Notes: generated from the sequence alone by a model not told the origin. A DNA stretch of 64,000 bases from Gottfriedia endophytica (GCF_017814275.1 NZ_JAGIYQ010000001.1:405515-469514); one strand, 5' to 3'; positions 37,739-46,652 are shown, counted from the first letter of the stretch. Translations and numbers: made by a program.

Positions 37739-38200
37739 GTGATTACATTTAAAAAAGTTGAAAAAGAATTAGTAGAAGTTCTAGCTGAAATAATTAATTC
37801 AAATCCTAATTACAATACAATAGAAAATTCTAAGTCAACACGCTCACTTGAAGAAATTACAGAAAAATATCTCGAGGGTGAAAGTGAAGCCTATTTTATA
37901 TTACTTGATGAGACTTACATTGGCATATTGGATTATTTAGAACACAATCCAAGAGATGGATATCCTTGGCTAGGTCTATTAATGATTCATCATGATTATC
38001 AAGGATATGGCTTCGGGACAAATGCATATTTTACGTTTGAAGAGAAACTAAAAGAAAAAGGAATCAACCAACTAAGATTAGGTGTTTTAGTAGAAAATAA
38101 TAGTGCAAAATCATTTTGGAAATCTGCGGGCTTCAATTACTTAGAAAATAAATTATCCACTAATGGAATTGAAGTAGAAGTTTACGAAAAACAATTATGA
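37739..38200 (+). CDS. GNAT acetyltransferase
   Basis: A 153-residue single-domain GNAT. YIGILDYLEHNPRDGYPWLGLLMIHHDYQGYGFGTNAYFTFEEKL contains the central strands and the QGYGFG acetyl-CoA loop; LRLGVLVENNSAKSFWKSAGF is the C-terminal motif B. It starts with GTG, ten bases after AAAGGA. Divergent from trxA and monocistronic with its own terminator. Substrate unknown. Confidence 0.85.
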   Translation: MITFKKVEKELVEVLAEIINSNPNYNTIENSKSTRSLEEITEKYLEGESEAYFILLDETYIGILDYLEHNPRDGYPWLGLLMIHHDYQGYGFGTNAYFTFEEKLKEKGINQLRLGVLVENNSAKSFWKSAGFNYLENKLSTNGIEVEVYEKQL

Positions 38201-38227
38201 GCCTTTTCATGAAGGCTCATTTTTTTA
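38196..38227 (+). terminator. Terminator after GNAT gene
   Basis: ATGAGCCTT and AAGGCTCAT stem with a 6-base loop then eight Ts; overlaps the stop codon. Confidence 0.88.
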
Positions 38228-38236
38228 TATTTAAAT

Positions 38237-38438
38237 AGGCTGTTTTTGAATAAATTGTTGCAATTTCAGTATGTGTAAGTTGACCTCCACTCCAGGATGC
38301 TCGCTTTCCTAGGGGCGTGAGCTGAGCCTCCTCGTCGCATACGCTCCTGTGGGGTCTCAGCCTTCACCCTTCCGTTCCAATCAACTTCTGTCTTTTTAAT
38401 TAAAAATCCTAAAACTACAATCTTTAAAAAAAGAGCCT
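38237..38438. repeat. Dispersed MITE-like element, copy 5
   Basis: Same ends (AGGCTGTTTTTG ... ACAATCTTTAAAAAAAGAGCC, mutually inverted) and core as copy 3, but about 25 bases (the CCCGC...CCCACAGGA arm) are deleted. Confidence 0.85.
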
Positions 38439-38445
38439 TTAAATG

Positions 38446-39384
38446 TCAACCAGCATTATTTTTCACTTTTGAATGACTCATGTTTTTTATGTTTCCTGAA
38501 AAATTTGTACCAATAATTCCAATTACTATTATAATTGCTCCTACGACATGGAAATAATGCAACTTCTCATGTAAAAAGATAACACCAGCAATCATTGTAA
38601 TAAGGGTCGCCAAGTTACTAAAAACACTCATTTTAGACGCTTCTATTTTCGAAAGTGCGTAATTAGATAAGAAAGATGTACAAAGAGAAGATAAGATCCC
38701 TAGATAGAGAATCGCGACTAAAAACTTCTCATTTGTAAAAGGTAAAAAATAACGAGAAAGTGTATGATTAGTTATATGATTTGTGATAGCCATACTATTA
38801 AAAACGACACATCCAATGATCGTCATTATAAATGTTAATTCAAATATTTGATAGCGTTTGGTCAATTTTCTTGCCAAGACATTATACCCAGCAGAAGATA
38901 ACGCTGATAATAGAATCAGTAAAACTCCTTTTATATTTGCTCCTTCTACATTAAGATCTTTCATCACAAATATGTAAATAACCCCAGCGACAGATATAAC
39001 AATAGAAATTTTTTGCCATTTCGTCGTATGTTCCTTCAAGAAAAAAGTAGCAAGAACCAATGTAAAAATTGGTATCGTTGCTTGAATAATCCCTGCCTCA
39101 GAAGAAGATGTGTAGACTAGACCAAATACTTGAAATGAAAAAAATAATGCTGGATAAAGTACTGCAATTGGTAAGATCACAACAATATCCTTAAATGTTA
39201 TATTTAAACGAATTTTTTTAAAAAGAATCAGTAATATGGCAACCAGTAACGAAATTGTAAAACGATGAGCTAACGTATCAAGTGGACTCGCTACAGTTAG
39301 TGATAATTTAACAAACAAAAAAGAAAAGCCAATTATACAAGTATATAAAAGCGCTGCCAAATATGCTTTTTTATTTTGTAGCAT
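38446..39384 (-). CDS. DMT/EamA-family transporter
   Basis: A 312-residue protein with about ten membrane helices in two EamA repeats (TCIIGFSFLFVKLSL and LLILLSALSSAGYNVLAR). EamA proteins export amino acids or other metabolites. The gene faces away from a MocR-type regulator; such pairs often form a regulator-exporter unit, with two palindromic sites in the shared promoter region. Substrate unknown. Confidence 0.88.
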   Translation of the reverse strand: MLQNKKAYLAALLYTCIIGFSFLFVKLSLTVASPLDTLAHRFTISLLVAILLILFKKIRLNITFKDIVVILPIAVLYPALFFSFQVFGLVYTSSSEAGIIQATIPIFTLVLATFFLKEHTTKWQKISIVISVAGVIYIFVMKDLNVEGANIKGVLLILLSALSSAGYNVLARKLTKRYQIFELTFIMTIIGCVVFNSMAITNHITNHTLSRYFLPFTNEKFLVAILYLGILSSLCTSFLSNYALSKIEASKMSVFSNLATLITMIAGVIFLHEKLHYFHVVGAIIIVIGIIGTNFSGNIKNMSHSKVKNNAG

Positions 39385-39408
39385 TTTCTTCTACCCCCTA
39401 TTTTTATT

Positions 39409-39418
39409 ACCGGCCGGT
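39409..39418. promoter_or_regulatory. Palindrome ACCGGCCGGT in divergent promoter region
   Basis: A 10-bp perfect, GC-rich palindrome in otherwise AT-rich spacer. It shares ACCGG/CCGGT with the palindrome at 39471 and is therefore a plausible second MocR site. Confidence 0.5.
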
Positions 39419-39470
39419 TGACTTTATCGTAATTCTTTCATGAATACAGTACAATATGAATAAAAGCCAA

Positions 39471-39484
39471 CTGTACCGGTACAG
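39471..39484. promoter_or_regulatory. Palindrome CTGTACCGGTACAG, likely MocR operator
   Basis: A 14-bp perfect palindrome 19 bp before the regulator start. GC-rich against its surroundings and related to the nearby ACCGGCCGGT. Confidence 0.55.
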
Positions 39485-39502
39485 CTTATAGAGGAGGCAA
39501 TG

Positions 39503-40855
39503 ATGTATAAGTATTTGTCTTTACTAAATGATTTAGAAACACAGATTCAAACAAATGAGTATAAAGAAGGCGAAAAACTCCCATCCATTCGTTCTTTAGC
39601 TGAGAGTTGCCAGATAAATAAAAGCACGGTGATTAGAGCATTCCATGAACTAGAAAAAAAGAATCTAGTTTATTCTGTACCACAAAGCGGATACTTTGTT
39701 GTTAAAAAAGCATTTGAGCTATCAGAAAATGAAAAGACAGAAATTGATTTTGAAACCTCTGCGCCAGATTGGAATAAGTTTCCTTACATAGACTTTCAAC
39801 ATTGCATTAATAAAGCAATTGATACATATCAAAAAGATTTGTTTGTATATGGAAGGCCACAAGGGTTAATGTCTTTAATTAAAGTAGTACAAAAACACCT
39901 TGAAACATACCAGGTTTTTACCAAAACAGAAAATATTTTTATTACTTCAGGAGTGCAACAGGCTTTATCTATTTTGAGAGAGATTCCATTTCCAAATAAG
40001 AAAACGAAAATTTTAGTTGAACAGCCTAGCTATCATTTATTTATGGAGCATTTGGAAACATATCAGGAATCCTTGATTGGGATAAAGAGGACTGCAGAAG
40101 GTATTGATTTACTCGAATTAGAAAGAATATTTAGAGAGGAAGATATTAAATTTTTTTATACGATGCCAAGATTTCACAATCCTTTAGGTACATCTTATTC
40201 ACAGAAAGAAAAAAAAGAAATTGCTAGAATGGCTAAAAAATATGATGTTTATATCGTAGAAGATGATTATTTAGTTGATTTTGAGCAAGATTCAAAAGCA
40301 GATCCGATTTTCACATATGATCTCAATGATTATGTAATTTATTTAAAAAGCTACTCAAAAATTATATTTCCTGGGTTACGAATTGGGGTGGCTGTTATTC
40401 CAAATCAATTAAAAGAAAGGTTCTTACTCTATAAGAAAATTAATGATATTGAGAGCTCTATGATTTCTCAAGCAGCATTAGAAATATATATTAAAAGTGG
40501 CATGTTTGAACGACATAGACAAAAGATTAAGGATTCTTATGTATCTCGAGCAAAGCAACTATATCAATCTGTTATTAAATATACAGATGACAGCCCGGAA
40601 CTAGTTAAAGTAATTCAGCCTGCTTCTGTATGTATGCACAATCATATTGTCTTACATAAAAGTATCAACCTTCAGCAATTAATTCGTAACTTAAATAAGA
40701 AAGGCGTAATGGTTGAGCCTATCAGCAGAAACTATTTAACTTCATTTCAACAGGAGAAAATTTTAAAATTAAACGTCTCTCATGTAGAAGAACATAAAAT
40801 TGAAGAAGGTGTAAGAATAGTAATTGAGGAAATTAGACGATTAGGGAACGTTTAA
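39503..40855 (+). CDS. MocR/PdxR-type GntR regulator with aminotransferase domain
   Basis: About 450 residues. The N-terminal GntR winged helix (about 5-70) has EGEKLPSIRSLAESCQINKSTVIRAFHELE. A linker leads to a fold-type I aminotransferase-like domain (about 110-450) with ITSGVQQALSI, the EDDYLVDFEQ region and a PLP lysine in YLKSYSKIIFPGLRIG. MocR proteins use PLP to sense B6 vitamers or amino acids. GGAGG fits the second ATG (39503) slightly better than the first. Probably regulates itself and the divergent EamA exporter. Confidence 0.9.
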   Translation: MYKYLSLLNDLETQIQTNEYKEGEKLPSIRSLAESCQINKSTVIRAFHELEKKNLVYSVPQSGYFVVKKAFELSENEKTEIDFETSAPDWNKFPYIDFQHCINKAIDTYQKDLFVYGRPQGLMSLIKVVQKHLETYQVFTKTENIFITSGVQQALSILREIPFPNKKTKILVEQPSYHLFMEHLETYQESLIGIKRTAEGIDLLELERIFREEDIKFFYTMPRFHNPLGTSYSQKEKKEIARMAKKYDVYIVEDDYLVDFEQDSKADPIFTYDLNDYVIYLKSYSKIIFPGLRIGVAVIPNQLKERFLLYKKINDIESSMISQAALEIYIKSGMFERHRQKIKDSYVSRAKQLYQSVIKYTDDSPELVKVIQPASVCMHNHIVLHKSINLQQLIRNLNKKGVMVEPISRNYLTSFQQEKILKLNVSHVEEHKIEEGVRIVIEEIRRLGNV

Positions 40856-40917
40856 ATTTTTCTTCGCGAATGTACAAATTTAACATAAAGATAGAACAGA
40901 TCTAACTAAATATAAAA

Positions 40918-40945
40918 AGAAAACCTTCATTTTTTGAAGGTTTTC
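40918..40945. terminator. Bidirectional terminator
   Basis: AAAACCTTC and GAAGGTTTT around a T-rich loop, between convergent genes. Confidence 0.8.
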
Positions 40946-40985
40946 AAACAACTCATCTAAACACCTGTTACCTAAATTGTTAAGG

Positions 40986-41714
40986 TTAACTCGAAAAAAA
41001 CGAACCAAAAGAGAACGAATGGCTATGACGACGATGTCTATGATGACTTGATGAATGAGAATGGCCGTGATGACGGTGTCTATGGTCGCTTGACGAATGA
41101 GAATGTCCATGATGATGGTGTCTATGGTCGCTTGACGAATACGAATGTCTATGACGGTGACGGTGGTCACTGCTTCCAGATGTAAAGATGGAATGTTTAC
41201 GTCTGTGACCATGACTATGAGAATGCGAATGACTAAAAATTAAATCGAATATACCACGACATTGATGGCTATCCAATGAATCAAAACGTCCAACGTCAAC
41301 GATTCGAATGTCTCCTTTTTCTGTCAGCATAATATTATTTAAATGTAAATCATTCGCTAATAAACCAACCAGGCGTGCATCAAAAATGGCTTGTTGTAAA
41401 TCTTCAGCATGTTGAGTTAAGATTTTAGCACCATCTTTCCCATCAAGCTGATAAAGTGTTTCTCCTTCAATAAATTCCGATACCATGAACTGTTCTTCAA
41501 AAGCGAACACTTTTGGATAATAAATAGATTGATCTAACATATGTAACTTTTTTCCATCACTATTAGTGTATCCGTCAGCTTTAAATATTTTTATTGCTTT
41601 GTCATTTCTACGATATACGTCTCCATCTTTCCCGCTAGCAACATATTCAAAATTACTAACACCTTCTCCAAACAATACAAAATCTTTAATTTCATTAAAT
41701 TCTTGACTATTCAT
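40986..41714 (-). CDS. Small protein-kinase-like protein with His-rich tail
   Basis: 242 residues. The first about 160 form a compact Ser/Thr-kinase-like domain (YrzF/RIO-like): glycine loop ASGKDGDVYR, lysine in KAIKIFK, hinge FMVSEFIEGETLYQ, catalytic loop NDLHLNNIML and a metal loop IVDVGRFD. The last about 80 residues are almost only His, Ser, Arg and Gly (SSSDHRHRHHGHSHSS), built of 14-residue repeats encoded by 42-bp DNA repeats. The tail looks metal-binding, for example Zn or Ni (inference). AGAGGAG precedes the ATG. Substrates unknown. Confidence 0.75.
   Translation of the reverse strand: MNSQEFNEIKDFVLFGEGVSNFEYVASGKDGDVYRRNDKAIKIFKADGYTNSDGKKLHMLDQSIYYPKVFAFEEQFMVSEFIEGETLYQLDGKDGAKILTQHAEDLQQAIFDARLVGLLANDLHLNNIMLTEKGDIRIVDVGRFDSLDSHQCRGIFDLIFSHSHSHSHGHRRKHSIFTSGSSDHRHRHRHSYSSSDHRHHHHGHSHSSSDHRHRHHGHSHSSSHHRHRRHSHSFSFGSFFSS
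41040..41165 (-). repeat. 42-bp coding repeats in the His-rich tail
   Basis: Roughly three copies of a 42-bp unit (GTGTCTATGGTCGCTTGACG is shared, plus strand) encode SSSDHRHRHHGHSH-like 14-residue repeats. Copies are close enough to expand or contract by slippage. Confidence 0.65.
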
Positions 41715-42006
41715 ATTACTATCTCCTCTACAAAGGGCACTACTATTAGATTTTGAAATTCAATTTTTTCTGATAGAACGACTCTTTAAAAGAAGTTCAT
41801 TTTAAAATATTACTATATCTACATAGCAAATAAAAATTATATGTTAGTTAACTTTATTTCTATTAACCTCTAATGCCTTTTGAATAAAGCACTAATATTA
41901 TTCAAAGTTATAAAATTACAGCCAACATCACGAACGAAACAAAATTATGATTGTTTGGAATGGAGATCATTTTTACAGTTTTATACACTTTATGTCACCC
42001 TATAAC
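41715..42006. other. Gene-free AT-rich spacer
   Basis: No gene, hairpin terminator or repeat stands out apart from the promoter region of the kinase-like gene. Confidence 0.4.
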
Positions 42007-42378
42007 CTACTCCCTAATAATCCCCTGACTTGTCCCAATCAGAACTTCCTTGCCCTTTTGATTAAAATAAGCAAGTTGTAATGAATATCTACTAAACCCA
42101 ACTTCTTTCACAATGTCAGTAATCGTAATTTCACATTTAATGGTGTCTCCGGTATATACCGGTCTTAAAAATTCGTTATTCATCGTACGGGCAATGTAAT
42201 TCATATCTCCACCAATTTTTGTACCAATACTTGCTGTTAACAAACCATGTACCATTAATTGACCATTTTCATTCTTTTCCAAATGGTGTCTACCCTTATC
42301 ACCTGAAATCTCTGCAAATTGTAAAATATCTTCTTCCGTAAATGTTCTTTCCCAAGTCAAAACATCACCAATTTTCAT
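42007..42378 (-). CDS. MaoC-like hotdog protein (acyl dehydratase-like)
   Basis: About 123 residues. TFTEEDILQFAEISGDKGRHHLEK followed by VHGLLTASIGTKIGG is a MaoC/hydratase-2-like hotdog in which the usual D-x-x-P-x-H is altered to D-K-G-R-H-H; FLRPVYTGDTIKCEITI is also typical. Possible role: enoyl-CoA hydratase-like step or acyl-CoA binding; the changed motif makes catalysis uncertain. The frame reaches up to 42396, but GGAGG lies upstream of the ATG at 42378 and inside that extension. Located just past the etfA terminator, so an independent transcript is likely. Confidence 0.7.
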   Translation of the reverse strand: MKIGDVLTWERTFTEEDILQFAEISGDKGRHHLEKNENGQLMVHGLLTASIGTKIGGDMNYIARTMNNEFLRPVYTGDTIKCEITITDIVKEVGFSRYSLQLAYFNQKGKEVLIGTSQGIIRE

Positions 42379-42448
42379 CGTTTTCTGTTCCTCCATTCTT
42401 TACTTATAGAAAAAAATATCTCTCGATTAAATGTGTTTTTAAACAACA

Positions 42449-42480
42449 AAGGATAGAAACTATGCAGCCTCTATCCTTCA
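42449..42480 (-). terminator. Terminator of the fadR-fadB-etfBA operon
   Basis: AAGGATAGA and TCTATCCTT stem, followed on the minus strand by TTGTTGTTT. Confidence 0.8.
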
Positions 42481-42546
42481 GAAATGTATATTTTTTATAA
42501 CTGAAATCCCTAAATTTTCGAACTATTAAATATGTAGTACGGCCAA

Positions 42547-43524
42547 TTAAGAATTTACTAATACAGTTTTAAACTCTTCTGTTAATAATGGTAATACTTC
42601 AAATAAGTCGCCAACAATACCATAATCAGCTACTTTGAAAATATTCGCTTCTGGATCTTTATTAATCGCAACGATTACTTTTGAGTTTGACATCCCAGCT
42701 AAATGTTGAATAGCACCTGAGATTCCACAAGCAATATATAAGTCCGGCGTTACAACTTTACCTGTTTGGCCGATTTGTAATGAATAATCACAATAGTTTG
42801 CGTCACATGCCCCACGTGATGCACCAACAGCAGCACCTAAAACGTCAGCTAATTCTTTCAGTGGTTTAAATCCTTCTTCACTTTTTACTCCGCGACCACC
42901 TGCAACAATAATTTTTGCTTCAGATAAATCCACACCTTCACTAGCTTTACGAACTACTTCTTTCACGATAGAGCGTAGGTCTTTAATTTCAACTGATACT
43001 GATTTAACCTCACCTGTACGTGACTCATCTTTTGCTAGTGGTTCGATGTTATTTGGACGAATTGTAGCAAAAATGAAGCTGTCAGCCATTACTTTTTTCT
43101 CGAATGCTTTACCTGAGTAAATTGGACGAGTAAATACGATATTTCCACCTACTACTTCTAATGAAGTAACATCTGAAATAAGACCGCTTTGTAAACGTGC
43201 AGCTAATTTTGGCGATAAATCTTTTCCTAAAGAAGTGTGACCAAATACCATACCTTCTGGTTTTTCTTGATCAATCACTGCTAAAACCGCTTGAGAAAAT
43301 CCATCAGAAGTATAATGAGCTAACTTTTCATCTTCAACAACTACAGCACGATCTGCACCATATTGGATAAGCTCTGACGCTAAAGAACTAACAGATTTCC
43401 CAACTAATACAGCAACAACTTCTCCACCTTCTGCAATTGTTTTTGCTGCGCTTACTGCTTCAAACGATACATTACGTAAAGATCCTTCACGAACTTCACC
43501 TAGTACTAATACTTTGCGTGACAT
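42547..43524 (-). CDS. etfA: Electron transfer flavoprotein alpha subunit
   Basis: About 325 residues. The C-terminal FAD-binding domain shows AKIIVAGGRGVKSEEGF, GASRGACDANYCDYSLQIGQTGKVVTPDLYIACGISGAIQHLAGM and VAINKDPEANIFKVADYGIVGD, the standard ETF-alpha signature. With EtfB it takes electrons from acyl-CoA dehydrogenases. GGAGGG fits the ATG at 43524. Last gene of the fadR operon as in B. subtilis. Confidence 0.96.
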   Translation of the reverse strand: MSRKVLVLGEVREGSLRNVSFEAVSAAKTIAEGGEVVAVLVGKSVSSLASELIQYGADRAVVVEDEKLAHYTSDGFSQAVLAVIDQEKPEGMVFGHTSLGKDLSPKLAARLQSGLISDVTSLEVVGGNIVFTRPIYSGKAFEKKVMADSFIFATIRPNNIEPLAKDESRTGEVKSVSVEIKDLRSIVKEVVRKASEGVDLSEAKIIVAGGRGVKSEEGFKPLKELADVLGAAVGASRGACDANYCDYSLQIGQTGKVVTPDLYIACGISGAIQHLAGMSNSKVIVAINKDPEANIFKVADYGIVGDLFEVLPLLTEEFKTVLVNS

Positions 43525-43579
43525 GTCTAATCCCTCCAAGTATATTCACTAAAATAATTTTGTATTTCTTAACGACTTA

Positions 43580-44353
43580 TTAGATTACCTTTGCTTCTGA
43601 ACGAAGTAATGAAACTAGTTCTTTTACTTGGTCTTTTAACTCACCAGAAAGAACTTTCCCACCTTCTTTTTTAGCAGGTAAATAGATTTCAATTGTTTTT
43701 GTTTTAGCTTCTACATCATCTTCTTCAAGATCTAAATCATCTAATTCAAGCTCTTCTAAAGGTTTTTTCTTTGCTTTCATAATACCTGGCAAAGATGGAT
43801 ATCTTGGTTCGTTTAATCCTTGTTGAGCAGTAATTAGAAGTGGAAGTGATGTTTCAATTATTTCAGTATCACCTTCAACATCTCGCTCGATTTTAGCATT
43901 TGAACCAGTAATTTCTAATTTTGTAATTGTTGTAACGTAAGGAATATTTAAAAGTTCCGCAACTCGTGGTCCTACTTGACCAGTTCCTCCATCAATTGCA
44001 ACGTTTCCTGCAAGAATGATAGAAGGATCTTTATCCTCTAAGTATTTCGCTAAAATTGTTGCTGTTGAAAATTGGTCTAGGTGTTCAACATCATCTTCAA
44101 CATTGATTAATACAGCTTTATCAGCACCCATTGCTAGTGCAGTACGTAATTCTTTTTCACTATCTTCATTCCCAATTGTTACTACTGTAAATTCGCCACC
44201 ATGTGTATCACGAATTTGGATTGCTTCTTCAACTGCATATTCATCATAAGGATTAATAATGAATTCAGCTCCATCTTCTTGAATCGCACCATTAGAGATC
44301 ACAATTTTTTCTTCAGTATCGAACGTTCTTTTTAACAATACGTAAATGTTCAT
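43580..44353 (-). CDS. etfB: Electron transfer flavoprotein beta subunit
   Basis: 257 residues. EDGAEFIINPYDEYAVEEAIQIRD and ILAGNVAIDGGTGQVGPRVAELLNIPYVTTI are ETF-beta signatures (AMP-binding and partner-recognition regions). AGGAGGG before the ATG. Lies between fadB and etfA; their products form the soluble heterodimer linking beta-oxidation to the respiratory chain. Confidence 0.96.
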   Translation of the reverse strand: MNIYVLLKRTFDTEEKIVISNGAIQEDGAEFIINPYDEYAVEEAIQIRDTHGGEFTVVTIGNEDSEKELRTALAMGADKAVLINVEDDVEHLDQFSTATILAKYLEDKDPSIILAGNVAIDGGTGQVGPRVAELLNIPYVTTITKLEITGSNAKIERDVEGDTEIIETSLPLLITAQQGLNEPRYPSLPGIMKAKKKPLEELELDDLDLEEDDVEAKTKTIEIYLPAKKEGGKVLSGELKDQVKELVSLLRSEAKVI

Positions 44354-44428
44354 GCTTAAACCCTCCTGAATAATTGGTACTTTCTATATAGAAGATTAAT
44401 AATCTTACTAGTAAATTAATTGATTCGC

Positions 44429-45199
44429 CTATTTATTAAAAACTGGCTTACGCTTTTCTAGGAAAGCTGAGATTCCTTCTTTTGCTCCTTCTGAGTAAAA
44501 AACTTTCCCAAAAGTTAATGACTCTTGAGCAACACCTTCGTGGTAAGACGGTGTTCTTGTAGAACTAAGTAACTGAATGACTGCTTCAATAGATTCTTTA
44601 CTTTTATGTGCAATTTTTCTTGCTAGAATAGTTGCCTCTTCAATAAGTTTTTCCTCTGGAACTACTTTTGTTGCTAAACCAAATTGAGCTGCCTCTGTTC
44701 CTGTAATTGGTTCCGCTGTCAACATCAGTTCTAAAGCTTTGTCTCTACCAACATAACGTGGTAAGCGCTGAGTTCCAGCAAATCCAGGAATTAAACCTAA
44801 ATTTAGCTCTGGTAAACCTAACTTAGCATTTTCAGCCACAATTCGAATATGACAGCTCATTGCAAATTCAAGTCCACCACCTAATGCTGCTCCATGAATT
44901 GCAGCGATGACAGGTTTTGAAAAATTCTCTACTCGATCAAATAATAATTGACCTTTTCGAGACATAGCTGCTGCTTCATCTTCACTTTTTACCGAAGTAA
45001 ATTCTTTAATATCTGCTCCGGCAGAGAAGAATCGACCTTCGCCATGGAAAACGATTACACGAATGTCTTCATTTTGCTCTATTGAATCTAATTGTTTCGC
45101 CATCTCATCAAACAAAACAGATGACATTGCGTTAGCAGGTGGATTTTGAATCGTTAAAAAAGCAATACCTTCAGAAATTGATAATTGAAGTAAGCTCAC
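44429..45199 (-). CDS. fadB: Enoyl-CoA hydratase/isomerase
   Basis: 256 residues of the crotonase family: ENEDIRVIVFHGEGRFFSAGADIKEF (oxyanion hole, first part), GAALGGGLEFAMSCHIRIVAE (second part), and catalytic glutamates in LPELNLGLIPGFAGTQRLPR. Hydrates trans-2-enoyl-CoA during beta-oxidation. GTG start with AAGGAGG. It follows fadR directly, matching the B. subtilis fadR-fadB-etfB-etfA order. Confidence 0.93.
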   Translation of the reverse strand: MSLLQLSISEGIAFLTIQNPPANAMSSVLFDEMAKQLDSIEQNEDIRVIVFHGEGRFFSAGADIKEFTSVKSEDEAAAMSRKGQLLFDRVENFSKPVIAAIHGAALGGGLEFAMSCHIRIVAENAKLGLPELNLGLIPGFAGTQRLPRYVGRDKALELMLTAEPITGTEAAQFGLATKVVPEEKLIEEATILARKIAHKSKESIEAVIQLLSSTRTPSYHEGVAQESLTFGKVFYSEGAKEGISAFLEKRKPVFNK

Positions 45200-45213
45200 A
45201 ACTATTCCTCCTT

Positions 45214-45825
45214 TTATTGTTCTAGCAATCTAGAATCTTCTTGTCGATATCCACATCCTCGAATTAACAAATGATGAACATCTCTAGCCTTATCAACTAA
45301 GCTTTGCTTATGTCCACTCATAACCCAATGCGTAAGGACTTCATCAATTGTTCCAAAAATCATCTTTCTCGCAATACGAATATTTAAAATAGGATCAAAC
45401 TCACCTGACTGAACACCTTCTATTAAAATTGAATCAATAATATGTAGATACTCTTTTAATACTTCATTTATTTTTAAACGAAGATCCAGGTTTGTTTGTC
45501 TAAGCTCTAATTGTGTAACGATCGCTAGATTATAATCTTCAGATAATAAGAGAAAATGTGTTTCTATCAACTTTAATAACTTCTCTATAGATGTTTTATT
45601 TCCTTTAATTTCTTCACGAATTTTCTCTGTAAAATGCCCCATTTTTTCTTCAAAAAGAGAAATTAAGATTGATTCTTTATTTTTAAAATATAAATAGATC
45701 GTACCATCTGCAACGCCTGCTTGCTTTGCAATCTTTGACACTTGCGACTGATGGTAACCGTTTTCAGCAATCACCACAACAGCAGCATCTATTATTTGTT
45801 TATATTTTGGTTTATCTTTTTTCAC
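45214..45825 (-). CDS. fadR: TetR-family fatty-acid degradation repressor FadR
   Basis: About 203 residues. The N-terminal HTH KYKQIIDAAVVVIAENGYHQSQVSKIAKQAGVADGTIYLYFKNKE is nearly identical to B. subtilis FadR; the helical C-terminal domain binds long-chain acyl-CoA. The open frame begins at 45864, but that ATG lies inside the operator; AAAGGGG lies 9 bases before the GTG at 45825, which gives the FadR-like start (M)KKDKPKYKQI. It represses beta-oxidation genes until acyl-CoA is present. Confidence 0.93.
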   Translation of the reverse strand: MKKDKPKYKQIIDAAVVVIAENGYHQSQVSKIAKQAGVADGTIYLYFKNKESILISLFEEKMGHFTEKIREEIKGNKTSIEKLLKLIETHFLLLSEDYNLAIVTQLELRQTNLDLRLKINEVLKEYLHIIDSILIEGVQSGEFDPILNIRIARKMIFGTIDEVLTHWVMSGHKQSLVDKARDVHHLLIRGCGYRQEDSRLLEQ

Positions 45826-45845
45826 TTCTAAAAACCCCTTTACAG

Positions 45846-45863
45846 TGAATGAACCATCATTCA
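45846..45863. promoter_or_regulatory. FadR operator (autoregulatory)
   Basis: TGAATGA-ACCA-TCATTCA: perfect 7-bp arms identical to the FadR consensus arms, 21 bp upstream of the fadR start. Confidence 0.8.
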
Positions 45864-45934
45864 TATTTTAATAATACTAACTAATCAGAAAATTGTCAAT
45901 TGTCTTTAGTTTGTACTTGATTTAATTTTTTATT

Positions 45935-46088
45935 AGGTTGTTTTTCGTTAAATTTGTTGCTTTTTTAGAATGCGTTAGTTGATTACAACTCCAGGATGCT
46001 CGCTTTCCGTGGGGCGAGCGGTGAGCCTCCTGTTCCCGCGGGGTCTCACCTGTCCCTCTGCTCCCACAGGAGTCTCGCACCTGGCGAG
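45935..46088. repeat. Dispersed MITE-like element, truncated copy 6
   Basis: Left end (AGGTTGTTTTTCG...AACTCCAGGATGCTCGC) as in the other copies; the centre (GCGAGCGGTGAGCCTCC, GGGGTCTCACCTGTCC) is a variant subtype. Homology stops after GAGTCTCGCACCT; a matching right end lies 2.4 kb away at about 48490-48553. Confidence 0.75.
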
Positions 46089-46400
46089 AAAGGACAAATC
46101 GTTGTCAACTATATTTTGGATGAACTCCAGAAAAATGACGAAGATTACTATGAAAAAAATGAGCCATCGCCACTCACACTGGTGTTTCAAGCATACCGTT
46201 CAAAGGACTGTCAAACGAATGGAAGAATTGAACTTGAGCTTCGTTAGTCCTCGCCGTGAAATATATACAGTTAATCAAAAAATAACTCAATCGAGCAACC
46301 TTAACTTATTACTTGAATATAAACCGTTTAAACATGAGTATGAAATAATCGTAGGGCCGTCTAGAGAAGTAAAGTCCAAAATACCGTTTGCTGATTGAAA
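46088..46400 (+). pseudogene. Unidentified gene fragments
   Basis: Starting directly at the broken repeat edge, one frame reads GEKGQIVVNYILDELQ to IELELR and stops at 46247; a second frame continues with EYKPFKHEYEIIVGPSRE to a stop at 46398. Neither has a start signal, and both look like pieces of foreign, frameshifted coding DNA. I do not recognise the family. Confidence 0.35.
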
Positions 46401-46485
46401 CAATGCGTAACAAATCCAGTTGGCACATCCCATCGGGGTTTGCCGCCTGGGCTCCAAGCTAAAATAGGGATTAATAAAGGAGTAG

Positions 46486-46560
46486 TTCGTATTTCAATTA
46501 GGATTGAAGATGCGAGATATTATCAATCAATTTGAAAAAGCAATTAAATTATCTCTTTAA
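46486..46560 (+). pseudogene. C-terminal scrap of a Cys/Met gamma-lyase-type enzyme
   Basis: One frame gives GVVRISIRIEDAR; the next frame gives RDIINQFEKAIKLSL followed by TAA. Together (one frameshift) this is the conserved C terminus (RISIGIEDxxDII) of PLP-dependent trans-sulfuration enzymes. It lies just before the SAM riboswitch of metY, an enzyme of the same superfamily, suggesting a methionine/cysteine gene neighbourhood of which this is a relic. Confidence 0.6.
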
Positions 46561-46652
46561 AAACTTTTCAAAAAACTATTGACTTATTGTTTCATCCTCT
46601 TCTATAATGCACATTAAGAGCAATTTAGAATTTTATGAAAATTAAATAATAC

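Noticed and set aside
40990-41165. CRISPR array
   Set aside because: The repeats are in-frame coding repeats of a His-rich tail without unique spacers; no cas genes in the window.
40880-41212. 110-codon minus-strand ORF
   Set aside because: Shadow frame of the His-rich tail; its apparent Ile/Thr repeats are just the 42-bp repeats read in another frame.
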